Assembly: GCA_012523895.1 (NCBI GenBank)
Contig: JAAYSZ010000006.1
Span: forward strand, 20,583-84,582
DNA length: 64,000 nucleotides
DNA from: Erysipelotrichaceae bacterium
GTDB lineage: Bacteria; Bacillota_I; Bacilli_A; Erysipelotrichales; Erysipelotrichaceae
Reading direction: 5' to 3'
Shown here: positions 26,179 to 36,177 of the stretch, piece by piece
Layout of the letters: the number at the start of each line of letters is the position of its first letter
How positions within the stretch are numbered: position 1 is the stretch's first letter
Translations under genes and position numbers: made by a program
Notes under the pieces: generated by a model
Seen by the model: the letters and a program-made list of their open reading frames with translations, nothing else
Databases searched by the model: none
Told to the model about the DNA's origin: nothing

Positions 26179-27000
26179 TTATTTTTTTAAAGTGTTACTT
26201 TTTTCACTAAACTGATAAAAGTAGTTAATAAATCTTGCGATTGGTTTTGGCCAGAAATACTCAAACATAATTAAATCTTGAGGAGATCTAGTATTTGCAT
26301 TAATTTCTCTAGATGTATGAGTATCCTCATGAACTCTGTGCCCCATTAAAGATTTAGGAATGAAAATAAATTTCTTTCCTTTTATTTTCGCAAGTTGTAA
26401 CCAACCATACCAATCAGAATTACCATTTAACTGCTCGTTTACAAATATTGAATTTGAATCAATGTTTTTCTTACAGAAAGTTACTGCTGGACAACAAATT
26501 GAATCGCCTAAACTAATAACTGATTTTTTAATTATTGGACTTCCTGCCCAAAATCTAAATCTTAAAGGAAATAAAAGTACTCTTTTAACATTTAATAACA
26601 AATTTGAATATACCTTTTCAGCTTCTCTTATTTCAAAATAATCAGTAAATATTATTTGAGCTGTAGGTTCTTGTTTATAAGCTTTAACTACTTCAAGAGA
26701 AAAATCATGGTCATATGTATCATCTTGATGTGCAATAGTTACAAGTTCAGTTCTACCTGTGTTCCATGCAAAATCAAAATCTACTGCATTTCCCCCACCC
26801 TTTATTTCATTAACTACAACTTCAAGGTTATATTCTTTTGCAATATCTCTAATATATTTATTATCTGTAGAAGTACCAATAAGCACCTTACTAGGATAAT
26901 CTTGATTCAATACTGAATCAATACATTCCCTTAAATAAGGAGATTCTTTATATGCTAATACTACATAAGTATGAATTGATTCTTTATCATTTATACTCAT
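26179..27000 (-). CDS. GT2-like glycosyltransferase
   Basis: A 273-residue protein of the GT-A type: IHTYVVLAYKESPYLRECID, QDYPSKVLIGTSTDNKYI, FDFAWNTGRTELVTIAHQDDTYD (with HQDD in place of the usual DxD), and later NSDWYGWLQLAKIKGK and HTSREINANTRS. This form resembles GT2 enzymes from capsule loci. The start at 27000 is favoured by a TTGGAGGG site and lies 14 bases inside the end of rmlC; an earlier ATG at 27021 lacks one. It is the last gene of the 13-gene operon. Confidence 0.82.
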   Translation of the reverse strand: MSINDKESIHTYVVLAYKESPYLRECIDSVLNQDYPSKVLIGTSTDNKYIRDIAKEYNLEVVVNEIKGGGNAVDFDFAWNTGRTELVTIAHQDDTYDHDFSLEVVKAYKQEPTAQIIFTDYFEIREAEKVYSNLLLNVKRVLLFPLRFRFWAGSPIIKKSVISLGDSICCPAVTFCKKNIDSNSIFVNEQLNGNSDWYGWLQLAKIKGKKFIFIPKSLMGHRVHEDTHTSREINANTRSPQDLIMFEYFWPKPIARFINYFYQFSEKSNTLKK

Positions 27001-27571
27001 TATTCCCTCCAACAAACTCAAAGTTATTATCTATATCATCTAACTTAGGATTATTTAAATCTCTATCAGATAATTTTAATTCAACATCAATATAATCTTT
27101 ATAATTAATATTGATTGTTTTATCATCATAAGCTAGTCCTCTATCGTATTCCTTATTAAAGAGATTATCTACCTTATAATTATACTCAGAATTATCCTTT
27201 AAAACCAATACTCCATGCGCAAATCCTTTAGGAACTAATACTAACTTCCCGTCATTTTCGCTTAATTTAATTAAAACAGGCCTTCCGTATGTTGGACTAC
27301 CTTTTCTTAAATCAACACTTATATCTAATATTTCACCCTTTGTACATCTAATTAATTTAGATTGTGCATAAGGTTCTTTTTGATAATGTAGTCCTCTTAA
27401 TGTACCTTTATCTTTTGTAAATGAACAATTATCTTGTACAAAAACATTATTCAACCCTAGTTTTTTAAAAGATTCTTCATTATATATCTCCATGAAAAAT
27501 CCTCTATGATCCTCATGTTTTTTTAATTGTATTACAATTACAGTATCTAAATGTTTTTCTATAATTTCCAT
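26987..27571 (-). CDS. rfbC: dTDP-4-dehydrorhamnose 3,5-epimerase
   Basis: A 194-residue cupin-fold enzyme, also known as RmlC, that epimerises C3 and C5 of dTDP-4-keto-6-deoxyglucose on the way to dTDP-L-rhamnose. Diagnostic stretches are HEDHRGFFMEIYNEESF, FVQDNCSFTKDKGTLRGLHYQ (catalytic His in RGLHYQ), LVPKGFAHGVLVL and EYNYKVDN (active-site Tyr). It is separated by 8 kb from rmlA and rmlB and lies in a different operon. No canonical rmlD is seen in the window. Confidence 0.95.
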   Translation of the reverse strand: MEIIEKHLDTVIVIQLKKHEDHRGFFMEIYNEESFKKLGLNNVFVQDNCSFTKDKGTLRGLHYQKEPYAQSKLIRCTKGEILDISVDLRKGSPTYGRPVLIKLSENDGKLVLVPKGFAHGVLVLKDNSEYNYKVDNLFNKEYDRGLAYDDKTININYKDYIDVELKLSDRDLNNPKLDDIDNNFEFVGGNNEYK

Positions 27572-27593
27572 ACTTATTACCTATCCTTAAGCA

Positions 27594-28565
27594 TTATACT
27601 CCAAATTTATTAAAAATCCTATAAAGCCAGGCAAATATCATAATATTCCATCTTCTTACAACACTAAAATATTTATTTTTCAATCCTCCTAGAGATTTCA
27701 AATATTTATTTTTATACCACTTTGGAAATTTATCATTTAATAAATTCCAACCTAATAAAATTGTATTAACTCTATCTTCTTTATCATCTATTAAAGCGCT
27801 TCTTAAAAAACTGTTACCTAAGAAAAACTTAATATGAATATATTCTAATTCATCTTTGTATTCATCAAATAAACCTTTGTTCACATAATAATCATAAATG
27901 ATATTAAATACGGTTATCATGTTTTTAACTTGATCATTATTAGTATGAGTAATACTTGTGCTTACTTGAACATAGTTTACAAATGATTCATCAATAAAAT
28001 CTATTTTTTTAACTTGACTTGCTAAACAATATAAGAAGCATGCATCTTCATATCTATTACCATCTGGAAATCTAATTCCAGTTTCTTTTATAAATGAAGT
28101 TTTATATATCTTATTCCATAAAACCGCAAATAAATTAATCATCATATCCTTACCAGGTTTATATGGTCCTTCTTTTTCAAGTCTTTCACTATCTGGATAT
28201 ATCCAAGTAAAATTAGATACAACAATTTCTAAATCTTTTTCTTTAGCTTTGTTATACATTTTTTCAAACATATCATAGCTTGCATTATCATCACTATCTA
28301 AAAAGCCAATATATTCTCCAGTCACTAAATCTAGACCAACATTTCTAGTCGCCGCAATACCTTTGTTTTTTTGGTTATGTACTTTAATAATATGAGGATA
28401 TTTTTCCTTATAAGAATTAATGATATTTAAACTATTATCAGTAGATCCATCATTAATTACAATAACCTCAAAATTATCTAAAGTTTGATTTACAAGGCTA
28501 TCAAGTGTTTTAGATATATATTTTTCAGCATTATAACAAGGAACAATAACACTAAGCTTTTTCAT
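27594..28565 (-). CDS. GT2 family glycosyltransferase
   Basis: A GT-A enzyme of about 323 residues with LSVIVPCYNAEKYISKTLDS, VINDGSTDNSLNI, GFLDSDDNASYDMF and RYEDACFLY. The start at 28565 is preferred over an ATG two codons earlier, because the AGGGTGA site is at proper distance only from the later one. It overlaps the end of the polymerase-like gene by 14 bases and is followed by rmlC after 22 bases, so it may use dTDP-rhamnose, though this is only contextual. Confidence 0.88.
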   Translation of the reverse strand: MKKLSVIVPCYNAEKYISKTLDSLVNQTLDNFEVIVINDGSTDNSLNIINSYKEKYPHIIKVHNQKNKGIAATRNVGLDLVTGEYIGFLDSDDNASYDMFEKMYNKAKEKDLEIVVSNFTWIYPDSERLEKEGPYKPGKDMMINLFAVLWNKIYKTSFIKETGIRFPDGNRYEDACFLYCLASQVKKIDFIDESFVNYVQVSTSITHTNNDQVKNMITVFNIIYDYYVNKGLFDEYKDELEYIHIKFFLGNSFLRSALIDDKEDRVNTILLGWNLLNDKFPKWYKNKYLKSLGGLKNKYFSVVRRWNIMIFAWLYRIFNKFGV

Positions 28566-30120
28566 TTTCATTCACCCTATTTAAAAGTATAGCCGCAAGC
28601 ATTGACATAAACATAGTAGTCACAAATTGATCTAAAGTATGCCCACTAATATATGCAGTACCAAGCCCTGCAAGTAAAGCTATCGCATAAGTCATGTTTT
28701 CTAAGTTAACTAACTTTTTAAAATTTCTTAATACCTTAATGCCTCCATATAAGACTATAAATATCCATATAAAACATGTTAAAAACATTCCTAAATATCC
28801 TAAGGTATATATTTGTTGAACAAAATCTTTTTCTAATACAATAGAACCATTCATAAAAGTGGAATATCCCATTCCTAATATTTTTTCCTTAGGTGAAAGA
28901 ATTGCCCATTTATAGTTTGTAAATAAGGCCTGTATTCTTCTTCCTCCTACACGATCATAAACAGGTAAAAATATCACATCGACCCAAAATTTAGGATCAA
29001 ATTTATAATTATACCAATCTATATAATACATTGTAGGAATACTAGAAGCATACTTTGCTTTAATTCCATATTGTTCAAACATAAAGATATAGAAATCATT
29101 AAATTCCTTAGAACCAGGAATTAATGGAGCATCCTTTAATGCATTTCTTCCTTCTTCTGCAGCTTGATTATGAAGCAACGCCAAATCATTTTCTGCATCT
29201 ACTCTTTGATTTTCAACTGCTGGAGTATAGTCTAATATGAGTCCAAAAACTGCAGTTAAAATAAGTAAAAAACCTAAGATACCCTTTTGCATCTTTTGAT
29301 TTTTCATTACTAATGAATCAAATAAATAAATAACCAAATATATTGCAGGTATTAAAACAGCCCCAAATGTCGCTACTCTAGTACCTAATATCTGCATAGA
29401 TAAACAATGTATAAATATTAATATACCCATTAATATTTTATTTTGTTTCTTTTCTTCTTTAGTAAAAAAATAAAGTAATAATGGTAGTAACATAAACATT
29501 AAAATACCTATAGTATTACCTTCATTAAAAAAGAATTTACTAGTTAACTCTCTAGGATGGTGTTTTAAATATATTCCATCAAACCACGAAAAGAAATTAG
29601 CAACTGTATAACCAAAATAAGTACTTTTCCCAAACACAAATAAATCTCCTAAAAATATAGGAATACTTATAGTACTTGCGGATACTAATGTAATAAGCTT
29701 TATTGTCTTTTCATCAAATTTCAAATGATAAATTATATATATTACTCCATAAGGAAGTATTAATGTAAGTATGTAAGTAAGTTCTTGAAACCAATTAAAT
29801 TTAAAATTTGTTGTTAAATCAAGAATTGGATATAGATATATAGATTGCTTTACATGTAATACATAATATATAAGCATTACAACTCCATAGATAAATCCTA
29901 AAGTAAATGTTTTCTTTTTATTTTTTTCTTTTATAAAAAAACAAAATATTATCATTAATGGAATTATGATAAATCTAATAACAGTAGAAAATCTAGGCAA
30001 TCCAAAGCTATCTAAAAAATCATATATTAAATAATCCATATCAATTAATGGTTGTAACATTATTAATAATACAGTACTTGTATATAATAATTTTTCATTG
30101 AAAATCTTTTTTAAATCCAT
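28552..30120 (-). CDS. O-antigen polymerase/ligase-like membrane protein (Wzy candidate)
   Basis: A 522-residue protein with about 11-12 helices and a large external loop at about residues 310-420 (rich in charged and aromatic residues), the topology of Wzy/WaaL proteins. The stretch SKFFFNEGNTIGILMFMLLPLLL and the late FVQQIYTLGYLGMFLTCFIW fit the O-antigen ligase family. It would polymerise repeat units on the outer face after flipping. It is in one operon with a flippase (36177), GtrA and several glycosyltransferases. Confidence 0.75.
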   Translation of the reverse strand: MDLKKIFNEKLLYTSTVLLIMLQPLIDMDYLIYDFLDSFGLPRFSTVIRFIIIPLMIIFCFFIKEKNKKKTFTLGFIYGVVMLIYYVLHVKQSIYLYPILDLTTNFKFNWFQELTYILTLILPYGVIYIIYHLKFDEKTIKLITLVSASTISIPIFLGDLFVFGKSTYFGYTVANFFSWFDGIYLKHHPRELTSKFFFNEGNTIGILMFMLLPLLLYFFTKEEKKQNKILMGILIFIHCLSMQILGTRVATFGAVLIPAIYLVIYLFDSLVMKNQKMQKGILGFLLILTAVFGLILDYTPAVENQRVDAENDLALLHNQAAEEGRNALKDAPLIPGSKEFNDFYIFMFEQYGIKAKYASSIPTMYYIDWYNYKFDPKFWVDVIFLPVYDRVGGRRIQALFTNYKWAILSPKEKILGMGYSTFMNGSIVLEKDFVQQIYTLGYLGMFLTCFIWIFIVLYGGIKVLRNFKKLVNLENMTYAIALLAGLGTAYISGHTLDQFVTTMFMSMLAAILLNRVNENEKA

Positions 30121-30128
30121 AAATCCCC

Positions 30129-31601
30129 CTACTTATTATAAAATATCAATTTCATTTTAGGATTAATTCCATAATACTCTTTAAATACATCCATATGATA
30201 AGTATCATCTTCTTCAATATCCGCTGAATGTATATATCCTTTTGGCATTCTAATTAACCATGCCTCTTTTACATCAGGATTATTTACATAATATTCAATT
30301 TCACCATTTCTTATTTGTTGAGTCGCATTAATTGCTTGATACTTATAAATATATTCTTTTGTCTTTAAACCAATAAGTAGTATAAAACAAAATGACAATC
30401 CATACAATAATACCTTATCTAATTTTAAATTAGATAAAATAAGTCCAATTAATATAAAAATAAAATAAACTGTATATAAGCTTGATCTATCTCCAAATAT
30501 AGGACTTATAAGCATAACCAAATTTGCACTACCACCAACCATAATATATAAACTTGATTCAAGTGCTAACTCTTTATCAAATCCTATCCATAAAGAAACA
30601 AATAAAGATATTACAAGAATTAAATAAAATACTGATAAAAACAATAATGCAAACCTTGAATATTCAATATCATAAAATAAACTAAATAAATTAAATGATA
30701 AAAATATTGTAGTTAAACTTATAGCTAATAAGATATAGCCAATATTTTTTTTATCTTTTATTATTTTATAATTTAAAAGACTAAAACTAATACCTAATCC
30801 AAATAACATATATTTATTTTTAATAAATGTTAAATTTAAAAAGTTTTTCCAATTTGCGCATATTTGTTCAAAAATAGACATTTCTAACCATTCTTTGTTA
30901 TCTCTATAAAGTCTATAATTTGATCCTGGAGATGCTCTTAATATAATAATCCCAATAATACTAACAATAAGTAATAAAATAAATTTATTTAGATTTTTAT
31001 TTTTTTCTATATAACAATATAAAATAATTAAAAGATTTGCTAAAACAAGAATTGCAGCTACATTTTCCATACATAAAGTAATGTATAAATTTAAAATAGT
31101 ACTAATAACTAATTTGATATTATTAAACTCTTTTCCTTCAAATATAATTGGTTTAATAATATTTAAATATATTAAAAACATCATTAATGGAACTACATAA
31201 GTACTACCCATTATCCATGTGTATGTTTCAATTCTTAATGTATTTTGAACACTTAACATTAAAGCTAATATTACAAACATAACTAAAATCTTGTTTTCTT
31301 TTGGATTAATAAGTTTAATCATAGAAACATATATAGTTGTAAACATTATAGGATTTAATATATTCCATAACCATTTTCTAGGAGCTACAATAAATCCCCA
31401 AAGTTCACTAAAGTATCTTCCACTCCAAGAAAAATAAAACTTAAACGCATGTACAAATGGATTGTTACTTCTTCCAAGTACTGCATAACCCCAATCATCA
31501 CCAGCTAAAGGTGTTAGTTTTGTAATATAAAAAAACAACATAAAAATAAATATGCTCAATATTGTAAAAACAATTTTATTTTTATTTTGTTTTAAATCCA
31601 T
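30129..31601 (-). CDS. Polytopic membrane protein, DUF6056-like, probable GT-C fold
   Basis: A 490-residue protein with about 11-12 helices. The first external loop has LTPLAGDDWGYAVLGRSNNP followed by YFSWSGRYFSELWGF, the acidic pair and SGR pattern of DUF6056-type proteins, which resemble GT-C glycosyltransferases. A short soluble C-terminus follows the last helix. It probably transfers a sugar from a polyprenyl-phosphate donor at the outer face. It overlaps the end of the GT4 gene as TAATG. Confidence 0.72.
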   Translation of the reverse strand: MDLKQNKNKIVFTILSIFIFMLFFYITKLTPLAGDDWGYAVLGRSNNPFVHAFKFYFSWSGRYFSELWGFIVAPRKWLWNILNPIMFTTIYVSMIKLINPKENKILVMFVILALMLSVQNTLRIETYTWIMGSTYVVPLMMFLIYLNIIKPIIFEGKEFNNIKLVISTILNLYITLCMENVAAILVLANLLIILYCYIEKNKNLNKFILLLIVSIIGIIILRASPGSNYRLYRDNKEWLEMSIFEQICANWKNFLNLTFIKNKYMLFGLGISFSLLNYKIIKDKKNIGYILLAISLTTIFLSFNLFSLFYDIEYSRFALLFLSVFYLILVISLFVSLWIGFDKELALESSLYIMVGGSANLVMLISPIFGDRSSLYTVYFIFILIGLILSNLKLDKVLLYGLSFCFILLIGLKTKEYIYKYQAINATQQIRNGEIEYYVNNPDVKEAWLIRMPKGYIHSADIEEDDTYHMDVFKEYYGINPKMKLIFYNK

Positions 31602-32749
31602 TAAAAAACCTCTATAAATTCTTCAAGAATCTTCTCATTTGGATAATGATAATCCTTTAAATATTCTTTCATATACTTAAGTTTATCATAATCTTTAAGC
31701 GCATTATATAAACCTTCATTTAATGCTTCTTGATTATTATCTACTATATATCCATAATTTGAATCTATTATTTGTTCATCTACCCCACTAACTAAAGTAG
31801 ATAATACAGGAGTTTGTGCAATTAAACTTTCATTTATAACAGTCGCAAATCCTTCATATAAACTAGATAGCACGAATAAATCACATTGGTTAATTAAACC
31901 ATAAGGATTTTTCATATAACCTAAAAAATGAACTGTAGTTAAATTTAAATCAGCAACTTGTTTTCTAAGTTTGTTTTCTAATTCTCCGCCACCTACTAAA
32001 TATAAGTTATGATGAATTCCTTTATCTAATACATATTTATGTGCATTTATTAATCTATCAATACTTTTTTGAAAGTGAAATCTAGCTACAGAAACAATAT
32101 TGATTCCTTCACTAATATCTATCTTATTTTCTTGCATATCTCTTTTTACTCTATCTACATCCATAAGATTATGAATAGAAATTCCATTATCAATTTTAAA
32201 TACTTTTTTATATGCTTCTATTGCTTGTTTAGAATCCGCAATATTTAAATCAATATATTCTAATGATTCTTTTACAAGTTTCATATGTCTTTTAGAGTAA
32301 TTACAAACACTATAATCAGTTAATACCCAATTAATTTTCTTTTTACTTTTTCCAAAAGCAGTAAAGATAGTACAAAATCCTTCCTTAGCCGCAACTTCAA
32401 TATCATAAGGATTTTGGTCTAATTCTTCTCTTTCTTTTTTAATTCTTTCTTTGATTAACCCTGTTTTCATAAATAGAAGTAATCTAAGCTTAGAAAATAT
32501 TAAAGGAACATCCATATTTTTAATAAGTTCAATAAGTGGTTGATCAACAGTTTCAAAAAACTTAGTACCAGATATAACTTTTACATTTGATGGAATTTCA
32601 TTTAATAAAAGCCCTGTTTTATGTAGCACTAAACAATCTATTTCATATTTATCATTAGGAAGATTTGCCATAAGTGTATTTAACACTCTTGCGACTCCTC
32701 CCATTTCCATTTCATCATTTACAAATAGTATTCTCTTTTTACTTGTCAT
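31601..32749 (-). CDS. GT4 family glycosyltransferase
   Basis: A 382-residue GT-B enzyme. The N-terminal glycine-rich region is RILFVNDEMEMGGVARVLNTL. The C-terminal nucleotide-sugar domain has ISIHNLMDVDRV, GINIVSVARFHFQKSIDRLI, LYLVGGGELENKLRKQV, VHFLGYMKNPYGLI and FVLSSLYEGFATVINESL (the E-x7-E type motif). It probably retains donor anomeric configuration. Its start overlaps the upstream GT2 stop by 11 bases. The sugar is not identifiable. Confidence 0.92.
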   Translation of the reverse strand: MTSKKRILFVNDEMEMGGVARVLNTLMANLPNDKYEIDCLVLHKTGLLLNEIPSNVKVISGTKFFETVDQPLIELIKNMDVPLIFSKLRLLLFMKTGLIKERIKKEREELDQNPYDIEVAAKEGFCTIFTAFGKSKKKINWVLTDYSVCNYSKRHMKLVKESLEYIDLNIADSKQAIEAYKKVFKIDNGISIHNLMDVDRVKRDMQENKIDISEGINIVSVARFHFQKSIDRLINAHKYVLDKGIHHNLYLVGGGELENKLRKQVADLNLTTVHFLGYMKNPYGLINQCDLFVLSSLYEGFATVINESLIAQTPVLSTLVSGVDEQIIDSNYGYIVDNNQEALNEGLYNALKDYDKLKYMKEYLKDYHYPNEKILEEFIEVF

Positions 32750-33695
32750 ATATCTTTAAAACCAAATCCTCTAATTTATAATCTAATAATCTAAATATAA
32801 TTTTCTTTTTAAAATCATAATCTTTTAAGATACAATCTTTTTTCCAATTAGGATAATATTTATTTAAAAGTTCCATATTTTCTCTTAAATATTCTTTTCT
32901 AATACTTTTATCATCAAAATCTTTTATTCTAAGAGTTGTTAAATCTAAACCATGAACAATATATAAACTATATAATTCATCAATAATTTCTTTTTCATTT
33001 CCATGACTTTTCACATAATCAATACAATCTTTTATTGCATCATAAATGTCAAACATCTTTTTATTTGCACTATGAGCTATACTACCACTTCTTTGATAAT
33101 AAATATAGTATGGTTTATCAACCTTAACTATATTTTTAGCTTTATAAAGTATCTTAGGTATTACAGCCAAGTCCTCATAGTATTTACCAACAGGAAACTT
33201 TACATCATCAAACATAGTTTTTAAATACATCTTATTGCACGCACTATTATTAATAGCTATTAATCTTGGCTTGTCTAATACATTTCCAGAAACAAATTTT
33301 CCTCCTGATGCAAATGTTTCAGTATTATCATCATATAAATACTTCATATCACATACTGCAACTTCAGAATTTTCTATTGCATTTAATAATCCTTCAACCA
33401 TTGATTCATCCACAAAATCATCACTATCAATAAAGATTACATATTTTCCGGTTACTTTATCTAAACCATAGTTTCTAGCATCAGATAAGCCTCCATTTTC
33501 TTTAGAATATACTTTAATTCTTTCATCTTTTTTAGAATAGTCTAATGCAATATCTAAAGAAGAATCCTTAGTTCCATCATTCACAAGGATTATTTCTAAA
33601 TTTTTATATGTTTGATTAATAATTGATTCTATACACCTAGCTAAATAAAGTTCCACATTATATATAGGCACAATTACACTAACTAAAGCATCCAT
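32739..33695 (-). CDS. GT2 family glycosyltransferase
   Basis: A 318-residue GT-A enzyme: LVSVIVPIYNVELYLARCIE, LVNDGTKDSSLDI, FIDSDDFVDESMVEG and KYYEDLAVIPKI. It is similar in layout to the GT2s at 9038, 11039 and 27594, so these are probably divergent paralogs. A TAGGTGAT site precedes the ATG, 11 bases after gtrA. It is part of the 13-gene operon. Confidence 0.9.
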   Translation of the reverse strand: MDALVSVIVPIYNVELYLARCIESIINQTYKNLEIILVNDGTKDSSLDIALDYSKKDERIKVYSKENGGLSDARNYGLDKVTGKYVIFIDSDDFVDESMVEGLLNAIENSEVAVCDMKYLYDDNTETFASGGKFVSGNVLDKPRLIAINNSACNKMYLKTMFDDVKFPVGKYYEDLAVIPKILYKAKNIVKVDKPYYIYYQRSGSIAHSANKKMFDIYDAIKDCIDYVKSHGNEKEIIDELYSLYIVHGLDLTTLRIKDFDDKSIRKEYLRENMELLNKYYPNWKKDCILKDYDFKKKIIFRLLDYKLEDLVLKIYDK

Positions 33696-33706
33696 TAAAT
33701 CACCTA

Positions 33707-34114
33707 TTATTCTTTCTTTTCTAAAAATATCTTTCTAGAAATAAAGTTATAAACCATAACAACTGCAGTAGCTATAATTTTCGCAATTGTATAAGGCATT
33801 AAATCAGTACCATCTACAAGTAACCACATTACTACAGTATTTATTAACAAACCAATAATACTTAATATAATAAACATCGCAAAAGTTTGTGTTTTGCTTT
33901 TTTCTTCATCTACTTCAAATACCCATACAATAGACATTATATAGTTATATATAACTGAAATACAAAATGAAATAACACTGGATATTAGATAGTTAATACT
34001 AAAAACTTCAGTTAAAAATATCATAACTAAATAATCAATTAAAAATGCAGTTCCACCTACAAATCCAAATTTCATAATTTGTTTAAATAATTTGCTATTT
34101 ATAAAATCTTTCAT
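33707..34114 (-). CDS. GtrA family membrane protein (polyprenyl-phosphate sugar flippase)
   Basis: A 135-residue protein with four helices, the standard GtrA/GtcA size. Marks are FGFVGGTAFLIDYLVMIFLTE, ISSVISFCISVIYNYIMSIVWVF and VYNFISRKIFLEKK at the end. Family members are thought to flip undecaprenyl-phosphate-linked monosaccharides for GtrII, YfhO or similar transferases. It lies in the same operon as a GtrB-type GT2 and a YfhO protein, completing a three-component glycosylation set. Confidence 0.9.
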   Translation of the reverse strand: MKDFINSKLFKQIMKFGFVGGTAFLIDYLVMIFLTEVFSINYLISSVISFCISVIYNYIMSIVWVFEVDEEKSKTQTFAMFIILSIIGLLINTVVMWLLVDGTDLMPYTIAKIIATAVVMVYNFISRKIFLEKKE

Positions 34115-34116
34115 AT

Positions 34117-36177
34117 TTATCTAATCACCTTTTTAACCTTATAGTGAGAACCAGTAAAATATGTATCTGTACAAGGATCACTTGCTTTATCAAACTCACT
34201 ATTTTCCCAATATTCCAATAAAACGTATTTTATTCCGTAATAATCTTGGAGCATCGTACACGTTAAATCGTATTGAGGGACGATTCCATCATCAATCCAA
34301 GGATAATGACGTTTTGCAATATGGTAAAATGTTTCATTTAATCGTGCTTCTACATAATAATTATCTCTAGAAGTAAAAATTTGATAAATATTAGGCATAT
34401 AAGTTCTAAGAGCGCTTGTTTGAGATATTACTACAACTTGCCCTTCTTCATGATAGTCTTCACTAATTAAATTAGATAATTCATATATTGCTTGTATCTC
34501 ATTTTGACTTATTTTTTCTAGTGGGGTTGTTTCTTTTCCACCATTTACATAAAAAGTGTACAATCCACTTTTATTATCTACAAATGAAAATACATTACCT
34601 AAAAGCACAACTATTACTATAACAGTATTTGATAAATTTTTGCTAATTTTATTAAAATCTATTAATTTATATACTGCTATAAACATTAAAATTTCTGTAA
34701 ATGGATTAAATACTACTTCTATCATTCTATAATATACAATACCTGTTATACCAAATGCTATTGCAGAAATAAATAATGGATTTAAAAGTATCACTAATGT
34801 AATTAATATCATTGCTCTTATAAATTTATCTTCAATACTTTTACTTTTAAATATAATAAATAATATTCCAGTCCATCTAATAACATTAAACACATTATCC
34901 AATAAATTGGAATATATAAAATAATAATCTTTTATCATGTCATAATTTTGATGATCTTCAAAAAAATGTGAATAAGTAGGTATAAAACCATCTACCATAA
35001 AATTTAAATAAAATGATACTAACCCTAAAAATATTGGGAATAATACAAAAGCAATTTTATTTATATGTTTAAAGAAAAAATCATCTAAATAATACATTGA
35101 CCTTCTTATTGGTTTAAAAAATCTTCCTACATATATAAGTACTAAAAATAAAATGCCTCCTATTAATATAATAGGATAAACCTTACCAAACATTATTATT
35201 CCATAAAAAGCCATTGGAAATACAAAAGTAAACATATCATATATTGTCTTCTCTTTTTTTATCATAAATAAGTAAATCGCAAGAGAAAACATTATTACAA
35301 AAGCAATAAACAGAAAACTACTAGTAAATGATAATCCGGCAGTAATTACTATAGGAAATAATAATTTAATTTCTTCTTTTTCTTCCTTAAACCATCTATA
35401 TATTAAAAATATTAATATAGCACCTAATAATGCTCTAAATGTATTTCCATAAAAACTAAAAGCAATCTTCCAATAATAAAAGTTTGCATAAAATAGTAAA
35501 TATATTCCTATTACATATTTAGATATCTTATCTTTAAAATTAAAATATTCTAATAAATCAACAATAAAAAATGATGAAATAAAACTATAGATTAAACCTA
35601 ATGCCCAAATACTAACAGTTATATTTGCGACATAACTGCCCATATTTAATACATAAACATTAGCATTAATTAACCAACATAAAAAAGCTCCAAAATGATA
35701 CCAACCTTGGTATAAATAATAAACATCCCATTCATGTCCTTTTAATCCTGTAACAGGGTTAAACATATTTAATTTATTAATATTAATGTTTTGTGCAATA
35801 TAGTTTAAATAAGTAGCCGCATCAGAAAATTCAATATCAATAAATGTATTTGAACTGACAAATGAAAATATAATTACACTTATTAAAACTATAAGTGTTT
35901 TTTTATTTAACAACTCTTCTTTCACTTCTTTAAAATTACTTATTAAAAAATACATTCCTATAAGAAGCAATAAAACACTAACAACAATAATATAATTAAA
36001 AGATAGATTAAATATTTGTGCTGGATAATATAAAATCTGTAAAGCACACAAAAAGACTACAAATCCTATAACAGTAGAAAATTTGTTTTCTTTAATATCT
36101 ACATATTTAGAAGTTTCTATACCTATAGCAGTACTTATAAGCATAAAAACTAATACAAATAATATAATTCTTAGCAT
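34117..36177 (-). CDS. Large polytopic membrane protein, GT-C-like, paralog of the gene at 60551
   Basis: A 686-residue protein with about 14 helices and a soluble C-terminal domain of about 130 residues. Its N-terminal third shares LQILYYPAQIFNL-type sequence with the protein at 60551 (LQILYYPIQIYNL), and both carry an acidic pair in the first large loop (FSDAATYLNYIAQ here). The C-terminal domain (GQVVVISQTSALRTYMPNIY) looks like an extracytoplasmic sensor or acceptor-binding part. I do not know a characterised member. Coupled starts (TAATG with the flippase) tie it to the operon. Confidence 0.65.
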   Translation of the reverse strand: MLRIILFVLVFMLISTAIGIETSKYVDIKENKFSTVIGFVVFLCALQILYYPAQIFNLSFNYIIVVSVLLLLIGMYFLISNFKEVKEELLNKKTLIVLISVIIFSFVSSNTFIDIEFSDAATYLNYIAQNININKLNMFNPVTGLKGHEWDVYYLYQGWYHFGAFLCWLINANVYVLNMGSYVANITVSIWALGLIYSFISSFFIVDLLEYFNFKDKISKYVIGIYLLFYANFYYWKIAFSFYGNTFRALLGAILIFLIYRWFKEEKEEIKLLFPIVITAGLSFTSSFLFIAFVIMFSLAIYLFMIKKEKTIYDMFTFVFPMAFYGIIMFGKVYPIILIGGILFLVLIYVGRFFKPIRRSMYYLDDFFFKHINKIAFVLFPIFLGLVSFYLNFMVDGFIPTYSHFFEDHQNYDMIKDYYFIYSNLLDNVFNVIRWTGILFIIFKSKSIEDKFIRAMILITLVILLNPLFISAIAFGITGIVYYRMIEVVFNPFTEILMFIAVYKLIDFNKISKNLSNTVIVIVVLLGNVFSFVDNKSGLYTFYVNGGKETTPLEKISQNEIQAIYELSNLISEDYHEEGQVVVISQTSALRTYMPNIYQIFTSRDNYYVEARLNETFYHIAKRHYPWIDDGIVPQYDLTCTMLQDYYGIKYVLLEYWENSEFDKASDPCTDTYFTGSHYKVKKVIR